Below are positions 26,322-34,641 of a stretch of DNA of 35,560 bases, piece after piece. This DNA is from Sphingobium indicum BiD32. Its GTDB lineage: Bacteria > Pseudomonadota > Alphaproteobacteria > Sphingomonadales > Sphingomonadaceae. The first letter of the stretch is position 1, and each line of letters starts with the position of its first letter. The position numbers and the translations under genes are program-made. Where the stretch lies: NCBI RefSeq assembly GCF_000382885.1, contig NZ_CAVK010000231.1, positions 1 to 35,560 of the forward strand. Direction: 5' to 3'. The notes under the pieces were generated by a model, which saw nothing but the letters and a program-made list of their open reading frames with translations, was not told where the DNA came from and made no database searches.

Positions 26322-29195
26322 ATGACCCTTTCCCCCCTGTCGCGTCGCCTGTCCCTGCTGATCGGCCTGTCTGCGATTGCCCTGACCCCCATGACGCAGG
26401 CGGTGGCGCAGACCGCCCCGCAAGCCGCCAGTGCTGCGCCAGCCCCGCTCTCCAGCCTCGTGTCGGCGGTCGATATTCCCTATGAGGAATTCACGCTGAA
26501 GAACGGGCTGCGGGTGATTGTCCATACCGACCGCAAGGCGCCGGTGGTGGCGGTGTCGATCTGGTATCATGTGGGATCGCGCTTTGAACCGGCGGGCAAG
26601 ACCGGCTTTGCCCATCTGTTCGAGCATCTGATGTTCTATGGCTCCGAAAATGCCGACGGGCCGTTTTTCGGGCGGCTGGAGGATATTGGCGCGACCGACT
26701 GGAACGGGACGACCTGGTTCGACCGCACCAATTATTTCGAGACGGTGCCGACCGGGGCGCTCGACCGGGCGCTGTTCCTGGAATCTGACCGGATGGGGCA
26801 TCTGCTGGGCGCGGTGACGCAGCAGAAGCTGGATACACAGCGCGGGGTCGTCCAGAATGAAAAGCGGATGGGGGAGAATGAACCCTATGGGCTGGTCGAA
26901 TATGCGCAGCTTGCGGCGCTGCTGCCCGAAGGCCATCCCTATCGCCACTCGACCATCGGGTCTATGGCGGACCTGAACAGCGCCAGCCTGAGCGATGTGC
27001 AGGGCTGGTTCAAGACCCATTATGGTCCCAACAATGCCGTGCTGGTGCTGGCGGGCGATATTGATGCGGCGACCGCGAAGAAGAAGGTGGAGCGCTGGTT
27101 CGGCAATATCGCCGCTGGTCCCGCGCCGCAGGATGTGGATGCGACCATCCCGACGCTCGACAAGGATGTCGAAAAGCTGATGCACGATAATGTCGCGGCT
27201 ACCCGGCTCTATCGCAACTGGGTGGTGCCGGGCGTCAATGGCGCGGATCTGCCCGCGCTCGATCTGGCGCTGTCGGTATTTGGCGGCCTCGCCTCCTCAC
27301 GCCTCTACACCACGCTGGTGCGGGACGAGAAGGTAGCGGTGGGGGTCAAGGCCAGCGTCCAGCCATTCGAGAAGCTCAGCATCGCCGAGATTACGGTCGA
27401 TGTGAAGCCGGGGACCGACGCGGTTGCGGTGGGCAAGCGGCTCGATGCGCTGCTGGCCGACTATCTGGCCAAGGGACCGACCGCCGACGAGGTGCAGCGT
27501 GCCGCGACCCGGCAGCTGGCGGGGACAATATCGGGACTTGAGCAGGTTGGCGGCTTTTCGGGCAAGGCGGTGACGCTGGCCGAGGGGGCGGTCTATTCCA
27601 ACGACCCGGAGAAATATCGCAAGGATCTGGCCGCCTATGCCACCGCGACCCCGGCCCAGGTGGGTGAGGCTGCGCGCAAATGGTTGGGGCGGCCGGTGTT
27701 CCGCCTGACCGTGGCGCCGGGTGAACGATCGGCGGCGGACAATGCGCTGGCAGGGAATGCCACCCATAAGCCGGCCTATTTCCGTGATCCCGCCGCGCCC
27801 GCTCCGGTCGCGGCGACGCCGCCAGCGCCCACCAAGATCGCCGAGCCGCCGATCGAACCGGTGGCCGATCTGGATTTCCCGACGGTCGAACATGCGAAGC
27901 TGAAGAACGGCATAGCGGTGCAGTTTGCGCGGCGGGCGACGGTGCCGACGGTGCGGGTGTCGGTGGCGTTCGACGCAGGCAATGCGGCGGACGACCGGGC
28001 CAAGCTGGGGACGGCGGCGCTGACGACCGCGTTGCTGGACGAAGGCACCAAAAGCCGCAGCGCGCTGGACATCGCGCAGGAGCAGGAGCGGCTGGGCGCG
28101 TCGGTGAGTGCGGGCAACAGCATGGACCGGACCACGGTGGGGCTGTTTGCGTTGAAGCCCAATCTGGATGCGTCGCTGGGGCTGCTGGCCGATGTGGTGC
28201 GTAATCCGGCCTTTGCGCCGACCGAGGTGGAGCGGTTGCGCGGGCAGATGCTGACCCGGATCGCGGCGGAAAAGACCGAACCGACCGCGATCGCCCAGCG
28301 CATGTTGCCGCCCTTGCTTTATGGCAAGGCGCATCCCTATGGCATTCCCTTCACCGGGTCCGGCACGGAGAGCGGGGTCAGGGCGGTGACGCGGGCGGAC
28401 CTGACCGCCTTCCATGATCGCTGGCTGCGGCCCGACAATGCGACGATCTTCGTCACCGGCGACACGAGTCTCGCCGAGTTGCTGCCGCTGCTGGAAAAGC
28501 GCTTTGGCGACTGGAAGGCACCGGCGACGCCAAAGGGCACCAAGCTGTTCCGCATGGACCGGATGGCGCGCCCGGCGCGGATCATCCTGATCGACAAGCC
28601 GCAAAGCCCGCAGTCGATGATCCTGGCCGGGGTGCTGACGAGCAAGAAGGGGACCGACAATCCGGTGACGCTCCAGTCGGCCAATGAAGTGCTGGGCGGC
28701 AGCACGACGTCGCGGTTGACCATGGATTTGCGTGAGACCAAGGGCTGGGCCTATGGCGCGGGGACGTCGCTGCCGGGCGTCAAGGACACGATCCCGCTGC
28801 TGGTCTATGCCCCGGTGCAGACCGACAAGACCGGCGAATCGATCATTGCGGCGCGGCAGGACATCAAGGATTTCCTGACGACCAAGGGGACGAGCGAGGC
28901 CGAGCGCAACCAGACGATCAACGGGCAGATATTGTCGCTGCCCGGCAGTTTCGAGACATCGTCCGACCTGCTGGGGGCGATGATGCGCAACAGCCTGATC
29001 GGGCGGGCTGACGATTTCTACGAGACGCTGCCCAATATCTATCGCGCGATGACGGCGGCCGATTTTGACAAGGCGGCGCGGGAGGCGATCAATGCCGACG
29101 GGCTGATCTGGGTCGTGGTCGGCGACGCGAAACTGGTGCGTCCGCAGCTTGACGCGGTGGGCCTGCCGGTGGAGACCGGCACCCTGGCTGACTGA
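26322..29195 (+). CDS. Exported M16-family zinc peptidase, two-domain
   Basis: 957-residue exported inverzincin of the pitrilysin/processing-peptidase family. A signal peptide (SLLIGLSAIALTPMTQAVAQ) precedes two tandem M16 units. The first has the active site HLFEH (residues 98-102, inverted HxxEH) and the third zinc ligand Glu180 in VVQNEKRM. The second half ('LKNGIAVQFARRATVPTVRV' on) has no HxxEH and ends with 'LRETKGWAYGAGTSLPG', so it is the usual inactive partner. Together they form a clamshell that digests peptides. The ATG at 26322 has AGAGG 6 bases upstream; a TTG two codons earlier is less likely. A 100-residue unknown protein follows after 22 bp. Confidence 0.94.
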   Translation: MTLSPLSRRLSLLIGLSAIALTPMTQAVAQTAPQAASAAPAPLSSLVSAVDIPYEEFTLKNGLRVIVHTDRKAPVVAVSIWYHVGSRFEPAGKTGFAHLFEHLMFYGSENADGPFFGRLEDIGATDWNGTTWFDRTNYFETVPTGALDRALFLESDRMGHLLGAVTQQKLDTQRGVVQNEKRMGENEPYGLVEYAQLAALLPEGHPYRHSTIGSMADLNSASLSDVQGWFKTHYGPNNAVLVLAGDIDAATAKKKVERWFGNIAAGPAPQDVDATIPTLDKDVEKLMHDNVAATRLYRNWVVPGVNGADLPALDLALSVFGGLASSRLYTTLVRDEKVAVGVKASVQPFEKLSIAEITVDVKPGTDAVAVGKRLDALLADYLAKGPTADEVQRAATRQLAGTISGLEQVGGFSGKAVTLAEGAVYSNDPEKYRKDLAAYATATPAQVGEAARKWLGRPVFRLTVAPGERSAADNALAGNATHKPAYFRDPAAPAPVAATPPAPTKIAEPPIEPVADLDFPTVEHAKLKNGIAVQFARRATVPTVRVSVAFDAGNAADDRAKLGTAALTTALLDEGTKSRSALDIAQEQERLGASVSAGNSMDRTTVGLFALKPNLDASLGLLADVVRNPAFAPTEVERLRGQMLTRIAAEKTEPTAIAQRMLPPLLYGKAHPYGIPFTGSGTESGVRAVTRADLTAFHDRWLRPDNATIFVTGDTSLAELLPLLEKRFGDWKAPATPKGTKLFRMDRMARPARIILIDKPQSPQSMILAGVLTSKKGTDNPVTLQSANEVLGGSTTSRLTMDLRETKGWAYGAGTSLPGVKDTIPLLVYAPVQTDKTGESIIAARQDIKDFLTTKGTSEAERNQTINGQILSLPGSFETSSDLLGAMMRNSLIGRADDFYETLPNIYRAMTAADFDKAAREAINADGLIWVVVGDAKLVRPQLDAVGLPVETGTLAD

Positions 29196-29217
29196 AATTT
29201 CTGAAGGAGTGAACAAG

Positions 29218-29520
29218 ATGGCAAGTGTCGATGGCGCCTATGATTGCGTGGCCAAGACGCCGATGGGCGACCAGAAGGGCGTGTTCACCGTGATCAGCAA
29301 TGGCGACCGGTTCAACGGCACCTTTGCGGGCATGATGGGATCGCTCGACGTGGTCGATGGCAAGGTCGCGGGCAATAAGCTCATCTGGAAGATGGAAATG
29401 ACCATGCCGATGCCAATGACGCTGGAGTGCGAGGCGGAAGTCGCAGGCGATGCGGTCACCGGGACGATGCAGCTGGGGGCGTTCGGGGCGTCGGCCTTTG
29501 CCGGCACGCGGCGGGCCTGA
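29218..29520 (+). CDS. Small beta-rich protein of unknown function
   Basis: 100 residues, not assigned to a family. There is no signal peptide or membrane segment. Alternating hydrophobic/Gly patterns (GVFTVISNGDRFNGTFAGMM, GSLDVVDGKVAGNKLIWKME) suggest a small all-beta sheet or half-barrel of about eight strands, with a Met/Pro-rich MTMPMPMTLEC centre and two cysteines. GAAGGAG is 8 bases before the ATG at 29218, a strong ribosome site. It lies 22 bp after the M16 peptidase gene and is probably co-transcribed; a hairpin with TT follows at 29528. A link to the peptidase is only by position. Confidence 0.75.
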   Translation: MASVDGAYDCVAKTPMGDQKGVFTVISNGDRFNGTFAGMMGSLDVVDGKVAGNKLIWKMEMTMPMPMTLECEAEVAGDAVTGTMQLGAFGASAFAGTRRA

Positions 29521-29527
29521 GCCTAGC

Positions 29528-29554
29528 GGGGTTCGGGTGATGCCCGGACCCCTT
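29528..29554 (+). terminator. Hairpin after the M16 / 100-residue protein operon
   Basis: GGGGTTCGGG (29528-29537) pairs with CCCGGACCCC (29543-29552) in a 10-bp stem with one G-T pair and a TGATG loop, starting 8 bases after the stop codon. Only TTAA follows, so the T-run is poor. Confidence 0.55.
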
Positions 29555-29594
29555 AACCCGACACTGAGCTGGACAATCACGCGCACTTGCATGC

Positions 29595-29622
29595 TTTTGA
29601 TTAATTAGCTAACTAATCGAAA
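29595..29622. promoter_or_regulatory. Palindromic operator candidate of the MarR gene
   Basis: A 20-bp core, GATTAATTAGCTAACTAATC (29599-29618), is a perfect palindrome except for one base pair. It extends to 14-bp half-sites with one more mismatched pair. It ends at the A of the regulator's ATG, in place of any Shine-Dalgarno. MarR dimers bind palindromes of about this size; binding by this MarR is inferred. Confidence 0.65.
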
Positions 29623-30095
29623 TGGTTGATCGGGAAGCTGGGCGGGCGTTGTTGCATGGGCTGGGCCCGGTGGCGCGGGGGTGGCGGCAGGCGGCGGACG
29701 GGGCGCTGGCCGGGCTGGACGTGTCCGGGAGCGCGGGCTGGTGTCTGGTGCATCTCGATAGCGTCGGCGCGGTGCCGCGACAGGCCGAACTGGCGCTGTT
29801 GCTGGAGGTCAGTGCGCCGTCACTGGTGCGGACGCTGGACCAGTTGCAACGGGCCGGGTGGATCGAGCGGACGGTCGATCCCGATGACGGGCGGTCCAAC
29901 CGGGTGACGCTGACCCCGGCGGGCAAGACAATGGCGGGACAGATACAGGCGCGGCTGGACGCATTGGGCGACGACTTGCTGGCCGGGCTGCCTGCCGAGG
30001 CGGTCGAGATCGGGGTCGAACTGCTGCAACTCCTTAATCTGCGGCTGGCCGAGGAACGGGTGACGCGCCTGTCGGCCCAGTTAGGTGACGGGTAG
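29622..30095 (+). CDS. MarR-family transcriptional regulator
   Basis: Dimeric winged-helix regulator, 157 residues. The DNA-binding part shows PRQAELALLLEVSAPSLVRT (recognition helix), LDQLQRAGWIERTVDPDDGR and SNRVTLTPAG, the classic MarR wing with Asp-Asp-Gly-Arg. Helices at both ends form the dimer interface. A long palindrome lies directly before the ATG, which points to autorepression, with the repressor covering the translation start. There is no Shine-Dalgarno, so the mRNA may be leaderless. The last 15 bp overlap the end of lutC on the other strand. Other targets are unknown; the convergent sugar/lactate operon is a candidate by position only. Confidence 0.9.
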   Translation: MVDREAGRALLHGLGPVARGWRQAADGALAGLDVSGSAGWCLVHLDSVGAVPRQAELALLLEVSAPSLVRTLDQLQRAGWIERTVDPDDGRSNRVTLTPAGKTMAGQIQARLDALGDDLLAGLPAEAVEIGVELLQLLNLRLAEERVTRLSAQLGDG

Positions 30096-30707
30096 AATCC
30101 CGCCGCGCAGCAGGATGACGTGAAGATAGCGCGGGCCGTGCGCGCCGCGGACATAGGTGCCTTCGATGTCCGTGGTGCCGGACACGCCGGTGATCCAGTA
30201 ATGGGCGCGGGGTTGCGGGCCGGGGAGCGGCGCGTCCTCCAGATGGGCGGCAATGGCGGCGACGGGTAGCAGCACGATATGGTGCAGCGTCAGGAAGTTG
30301 GGCAGCATCGGCGCGGTCGGGCTGGTCTCGAATATCAGCGATCCGGTTTCGGCGATGCCGAGCCGCGCGATGGCGAGGGTGGCGGTTTCGTCGGGCGCGG
30401 CATTGGCGTGCAGGGTGAAGGCCGACCAGTCGCATGGGGCAAGGCGCGGGTCGGGGGGGCAGCAGAGGGTGAGGGGTTCGTTTTCCGCGTGCAGGTAGCG
30501 GGCGATGGCCGCCGGGAGGTCGGTGAGGCTGGCGATGACGTCATGGCTGGCATTGACGCTGGGGAGGGCCAGCCGGGCGAGGAATTCGGATTCGAGATTG
30601 GTGGCATCCACCGCCGGGCGTTCCGGGGTGTCGAGCAGGGCGGCGGCCTCCGCCGCGAGCGGGGGAGGGCTTTTGAGGCGGGCGAGGATCGCGTTGCGGG
30701 CGCTCAT
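30081..30707 (-). CDS. lutC: Lactate utilization protein LutC
   Basis: Third component of the LutABC iron-sulfur L-lactate oxidising complex, 208 residues, LUD (YkgG-type) domain. Conserved blocks include LGIAETGSLIFETSP, RLGIAETG before it, 'LPNFLTLHHIVLLPVAAIAA' and 'TDIEGTYVRGAHGPRYLHVI', which closes the fold. The start is ATG 30707, which overlaps the lutB stop as ATGA and has GGGAG 8 bases upstream; longer reading upstream lies inside lutB. It is last in the operon, and its 3' end overlaps the convergent MarR gene by 15 bp. Confidence 0.92.
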   Translation of the reverse strand: MSARNAILARLKSPPPLAAEAAALLDTPERPAVDATNLESEFLARLALPSVNASHDVIASLTDLPAAIARYLHAENEPLTLCCPPDPRLAPCDWSAFTLHANAAPDETATLAIARLGIAETGSLIFETSPTAPMLPNFLTLHHIVLLPVAAIAAHLEDAPLPGPQPRAHYWITGVSGTTDIEGTYVRGAHGPRYLHVILLRGGILPVT

Positions 30708-32113
30708 TTGCGCTGCTCCCGCTGATATTGGGTCATGAAGCTTTGCGCGGCGGGTTTGGGGAGGTCGCGATATCGGGTCCAGCCGCCCGCCAGCGGCAGG
30801 CTGGCGATCCAGCCCTTGCGGCCGAGCAGGCGGATCGCACGGATCGCAAGGCCGGTGCCGAGGCGGTATAGCGCCGGGCGGGTGGCGACCCAGGCCCAGA
30901 GGCCCAGCCCTGCGCGCATGGAGGTCGGCTCCAGCCCTTCGCGCCAGCTTTTCTCGCGCCAGCCCTTGAGCAAAGTGGGGAGGGGGATTTTGACCGGGCA
31001 GACTTCCTGACATTTGCCATTGAGGGTGCAGGCATGGGCGAGGTCACGATTGGAGGCCAGCCCGTCGAGCGCGGGGGTGAGGACCGCGCCCATCGGACCC
31101 GGATAGGTGCCGCCATAGGCGTGGCCGCCAATCTGGCGGAACACGACGCAATGATTCATGCACGCGCCGCAGCGGATGCAGCGGAGCATATCCGCCAGAC
31201 CTTCCTCGCGCATTTTGGTCCGGCCATTGTCGACCAGGACGATGTGCATTTCTTCCGGCCCGTCGCGGTCGCCGGAGCGTCTGGGGCCGGTGTAGAAGGT
31301 CGTATATTGGGTGAGCGCCGCGCCGGTGGCGGAGCGGGCCAGCATCCGCAGCATGGGAATCGCGTGGGGCATTGAGGGCACGATCTTCTCGATCCCGGCG
31401 GTCACGATATGGACGCGCGGGGGGACGAGCGAGAGTTCGGCATTGCCTTCATTGGTGACGGTGCAGACCGCGCCCGTATCCGCGATCAGGAAGTTCGCAC
31501 CCGATATGCCGACATCCGCGCCCAGCATCTTGGCCCGCAGTTCGCGCCGGGCGCTCTGGGCCATGGCGGCGATAGTTTCTTCCTCGTGCGGGGTGCGATG
31601 TTTGGCCTTGAACAGGGCGGAGACCTGCTCGCGGGTCTTGTGCATGGCGGGCCAGATGATGTGCGAGGGCCGTTCATCGGCGAGCTGGATGATATGTTCG
31701 GCAAGGTCGGTTTCGACCCGGCCGATCCCGGCTTCCTCCAGCGCGTGGGGCAGGCCGATCTCCTCCCCCAGCATGGATTTGGAGCGGGCGACGCTTTTGG
31801 CGCCCGCCGCTTTGCAGATATTCATGACGATCTGACAGGCTTCGTCGGCGGTCTGCGCCCAGTGGACCTGCGCGCCCGCCGCGATGGCGCTGGCCTCGAA
31901 CTGCTCCAGATAGGGGCCGAGATGGGCGATCACATGATCCTTGATCGCGGCGGCGCGGGTGCGGGCAGCCTCGAAATCGGGGAAGGCGTCGATGGCGATG
32001 GCGCGCTTGGCTTCTGCTGTCCCGGCAGTGCGCTCGACCGCGATCTTGAGGATCGGGTCGGCCAGCGCGGCGTCGGCGCGATTCAGGAAAGAGGGGGTGG
32101 TGAAATCGCTCAT
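30704..32113 (-). CDS. lutB: Lactate utilization iron-sulfur protein LutB
   Basis: Central iron-sulfur subunit of the LutABC complex that oxidises L-lactate to pyruvate, 469 residues, cytoplasmic and probably membrane-associated. The N-terminal two-thirds are a LUD domain ('GADVGISGANFLIADTGAVC', then TVTNEGNAELSLVPP). Two ferredoxin-type [4Fe-4S] motifs follow: CIRCGACMNHC and CTLNGKCQEVCP. A C-terminal helical tail ends the protein. ATG 32113 overlaps the lutA stop as ATGA. The longer reading upstream runs over lutA and is not protein-like. Order and overlaps with lutA and lutC are as expected for co-translated subunits. Confidence 0.95.
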   Translation of the reverse strand: MSDFTTPSFLNRADAALADPILKIAVERTAGTAEAKRAIAIDAFPDFEAARTRAAAIKDHVIAHLGPYLEQFEASAIAAGAQVHWAQTADEACQIVMNICKAAGAKSVARSKSMLGEEIGLPHALEEAGIGRVETDLAEHIIQLADERPSHIIWPAMHKTREQVSALFKAKHRTPHEEETIAAMAQSARRELRAKMLGADVGISGANFLIADTGAVCTVTNEGNAELSLVPPRVHIVTAGIEKIVPSMPHAIPMLRMLARSATGAALTQYTTFYTGPRRSGDRDGPEEMHIVLVDNGRTKMREEGLADMLRCIRCGACMNHCVVFRQIGGHAYGGTYPGPMGAVLTPALDGLASNRDLAHACTLNGKCQEVCPVKIPLPTLLKGWREKSWREGLEPTSMRAGLGLWAWVATRPALYRLGTGLAIRAIRLLGRKGWIASLPLAGGWTRYRDLPKPAAQSFMTQYQREQRK

Positions 32114-32865
32114 GCTTCCTCGCCAATGGCGGGGCCGTCGCCCATGCCCGCGATCAGTTCGATGGCATGGAAGGCGCGGACCTTGCTGCCGTCGCGGTGG
32201 AGCTTGCCCGCCATGTTCATCAGGCAGCCGAGGTCGCCCGCGAGCAGCAGGTTCGCCCCGGTGGCGTCGATCGCTGCGGCCTTTTCGCCGACGATGGCGT
32301 TGGAGATGGCAGGATATTTGACGCAGAAGGTGCCGCCGAAGCCGCAGCAGGTTTCCGCGCCTGACAGCGGGGACATCGACAGGCCGTCGATCGCGTTGAG
32401 CAGGCGGCGGGGCTGGGCCTTGATGCCCAGTTCGCGCAGGCCCGAACAACTGTCATGATAGGTGGCGGTGGCGGGCAGGCGCACGCCGTCGGGTTTCCAG
32501 CCGCAGACTTCGTCCAGATAGGCCATGACCTCGAACGTCTTGGCGGCGACCGCCTGCGCGCGGGGGAGCCATGTCGCGTCCTGTTCAAACAGTTCGGGAT
32601 AATGGCAGCGGATCGTGCCTGCGCAGGAGCCGGACGGGACGACGATGGCTTCATAGGGTTCGAGCGCGGCGATCGTCTGTTTTGCCAGCGCCACGGCATG
32701 GTCACGGTCGCCACTGTTGAGCGCGGGCTGGCCGCAGCAGGTCTGGCCCTGCGGCACGACCACCTCGCACCCGGCGGCTTCGAGCGCGCGAATGGCGGCG
32801 AAACCGATGCGCGGGCGCATGATGTCGACCAGGCAGGTGACGAACAGGGCGACATTTCTGGTCAT
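32110..32865 (-). CDS. lutA: Lactate utilization protein LutA
   Basis: First subunit of LutABC, 251 residues, with two cysteine-rich CCG domains of the heterodisulfide-reductase/GlpC type. Motifs: ALFVTCLVDIMRP, QTCCGQPALNSG, VPSGSCAGTIRCHYPELF, YHDSCSGLRELG and ETCCGFGGTFCVKYPAISNA. All cysteines expected to hold the clusters are present. The start ATG at 32865 overlaps the esterase stop as ATGA. Being placed after two carbohydrate esterases is unusual for lutA, which more often follows a regulator or lactate permease. Confidence 0.95.
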   Translation of the reverse strand: MTRNVALFVTCLVDIMRPRIGFAAIRALEAAGCEVVVPQGQTCCGQPALNSGDRDHAVALAKQTIAALEPYEAIVVPSGSCAGTIRCHYPELFEQDATWLPRAQAVAAKTFEVMAYLDEVCGWKPDGVRLPATATYHDSCSGLRELGIKAQPRRLLNAIDGLSMSPLSGAETCCGFGGTFCVKYPAISNAIVGEKAAAIDATGANLLLAGDLGCLMNMAGKLHRDGSKVRAFHAIELIAGMGDGPAIGEEA

Positions 32866-33830
32866 AGGCCGTGGCGTTTCGCGAAATGAAGGAACAGGTC
32901 GGGCCAGGGCGCGGGCGCGGCAGGCGGGGCGATCAGGCCAAAGCCATGGCCACCATTTTCAAACAGATGGGCTTCGACCGGGATGCCCTTGGCGCGCAGG
33001 ACGGCGAGCATGGCGAGGCTGTTTTCGGGCGGCACTACCTTGTCGTCCAGCGCATGGGCCATGAACACCGGCGGGGTTTGCGCGCTGACATTCTGGTCGA
33101 GCGAATAGGCGCGCATTGTTTCGGGCGATGGGGACGGGCCGAGCAGCTGGGTGCGCGATCCCTGATGGACGAAGCTGCCCTCCATCTGGATCACCGGGTA
33201 CATATAGGCGGCGATGGCGGCCTTGACCGGTTCGTTGTCGGCGGCGTCGATCGGCGTGTAAATCTGTTCTGGCGAGCGGCTGGTGAGCCAGGCGGCGAGA
33301 TGGCCGCCCGCCGAAAAGCCGATCACGCCGACGCGGCTGGCGTCATATTGCTCACGGGCACCAAGCGCGCGGACGAGGCGCAGGGCGCGCTGGGCGTCCT
33401 GCAACGGCGCTTGCGGGCCTGCCGCCCAGCCATCGGCGGGCAGGCGGTAGAGAAGGCTATAGCAGGCATAGCCTGCGTCGGCGAAGCGGCGGGCGACGCT
33501 ATAGCCTTCATGGCCGATCGCGACGCGGCTGTAGCCCCCGCCGGGGATGAGCAGGATCGCCGCGCCATTGGGCTTTGCCGGGCGAGTCAGGGTCAGCGTT
33601 GGCGTGGTGACATGGGTGAAGAGGCTGTCATGCGGGCCGCTGTCGGCACGGCGCAGGGTTTCGGTTTCGGTCACGGTCACATGATCGCTGCCCGGCGCCC
33701 TGCCCGGCCATATCGGGAAGCGGACAAGGCCCGGCGGCAGGGGGATGGCCTGCGCCTGGGCGAGTGACGGGGCTAGCGCGGCACCGGCGATCGCGCCGGA
33801 AAGCAGCGTGCGGCGGTCGATCATCGTCAT
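32862..33830 (-). CDS. Exported alpha/beta-hydrolase esterase (Tat-type signal)
   Basis: 322-residue serine hydrolase of the BD-FAE/acetyl-xylan-esterase-like group. The N-terminus has a twin-arginine type signal (DRRTLLSGAIAGAALAPSLA) so it is probably exported folded. The oxyanion region reads LLIPGGGYSRVAIGHEGY, the nucleophile elbow is GVIGFSAGGHLAAW, the acid is in MAHALDDKVVPPENS, and the His in ENGGHGFGL. These proteins remove acetyl or other acyl groups from plant sugars; the exact ester is not readable. ATG 33830 overlaps the previous gene's stop as ATGA; GAAGGA stands 10 bases upstream. A TTG at 33836 could also start. The neighbour is a rhamnogalacturonan acetylesterase, so a pectin-side-chain substrate fits. 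Confidence 0.87.
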   Translation of the reverse strand: MTMIDRRTLLSGAIAGAALAPSLAQAQAIPLPPGLVRFPIWPGRAPGSDHVTVTETETLRRADSGPHDSLFTHVTTPTLTLTRPAKPNGAAILLIPGGGYSRVAIGHEGYSVARRFADAGYACYSLLYRLPADGWAAGPQAPLQDAQRALRLVRALGAREQYDASRVGVIGFSAGGHLAAWLTSRSPEQIYTPIDAADNEPVKAAIAAYMYPVIQMEGSFVHQGSRTQLLGPSPSPETMRAYSLDQNVSAQTPPVFMAHALDDKVVPPENSLAMLAVLRAKGIPVEAHLFENGGHGFGLIAPPAAPAPWPDLFLHFAKRHGL

Positions 33831-34624
33831 TGGCAATCCGTCCTTCCAAGCGAGGCAGTGCGGGTCAGGGCCGGGCGAGGGTCGGCTATTTTGGCGGAGA
33901 TGGGAAGGGCCAGAGCCTTTAGCCCGTCGGCGACCAGATCGGCCACCTGCCGCGCGCCCAGCTCGCTGAAATGGGTATCGTCGCTGACGCCCTTGGGGAA
34001 GGCGGGGATTTTGTCGTCCATACTGTAGTGGAGGTAGAGGGATTTGGACGCCTCCGGCCCGGCGCGGTCGAGCCAGGCGCGGGAGCGGGCTTCCAGGTCG
34101 ATGAGCGGGGTGGCGGTTCTGGCGGCGAGATCGCGCACCACGGCGGACCAGGCGGGATAATCGGCGATGGCGCGCCTGTCCGGGCCGAAGTTGCGCCGCG
34201 CGACCGGGGTGAGCAGGACGGGGACGCCGCCCGCGATCCGCACGTCGCGGATGAAACGGAGGAGATTGTCGCGATAGTCGGTCTGGGCGGGTGCCCAGCG
34301 TTCGGGCTTGGCACGGGTCTGGTCATTATGGCCGAACTGGATCAGCACTGTGTCGCCCGGCATGATGTCGGCGCGCAGCGCGTCCCAGCGCCCTTCGGCC
34401 AGGAAGCTGCGGGTGGAGCGGCCATTTCTGGCATGGTTGAGGATGCGCACGTCCGGGGCGGCGGCACAGCGCAGCATCATGCCCCAGCCGGTTTGCGGAT
34501 AACGGGCGGGGGCATAATCGGCGGCGGTGGAATCGCCCGCGATCAGGATGGTGTTGCCGGGGCGGGTGGCGTGCGCGGGGCTGGTGAAAAGGAGGGTGAG
34601 GATCAGCAGGATGGCGCGCTTCAT
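33827..34624 (-). CDS. CE12-type rhamnogalacturonan acetylesterase (GDSL/SGNH)
   Basis: 265-residue exported SGNH hydrolase of the RhgT/YesT group, which removes acetyl groups from the galacturonate of rhamnogalacturonan I. A signal peptide (AILLILTLLFTSPAHA) is followed by block I ILIAGDSTAADY (catalytic Ser), block II HARNGRSTRSFLAEGRWD, block III IQFGHNDQTR (oxyanion Asn), and block V DDTHFSELGARQVADLV (catalytic Asp and His). The GHND and DDTHF forms are typical of CE12. AAGGGGG lies 7 bases before the ATG. It ends in ATGA with the esterase gene. A repeat separates it from the rhamnose dehydrogenase gene by 91 bp. Confidence 0.88.
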   Translation of the reverse strand: MKRAILLILTLLFTSPAHATRPGNTILIAGDSTAADYAPARYPQTGWGMMLRCAAAPDVRILNHARNGRSTRSFLAEGRWDALRADIMPGDTVLIQFGHNDQTRAKPERWAPAQTDYRDNLLRFIRDVRIAGGVPVLLTPVARRNFGPDRRAIADYPAWSAVVRDLAARTATPLIDLEARSRAWLDRAGPEASKSLYLHYSMDDKIPAFPKGVSDDTHFSELGARQVADLVADGLKALALPISAKIADPRPALTRTASLGRTDCQ

Positions 34625-34641
34625 GTATCGACCCCCTTGAC

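Noticed and set aside
27297..29216. A 639-codon open frame antisense to the M16 peptidase gene, and similar long antisense frames over smc, the TonB receptor and xseA
   Set aside because: They are rich in Arg, Pro, His and Gln with no recognisable domain, as expected for the complement of high-GC coding sequence. The opposite strand carries clear families in each case.
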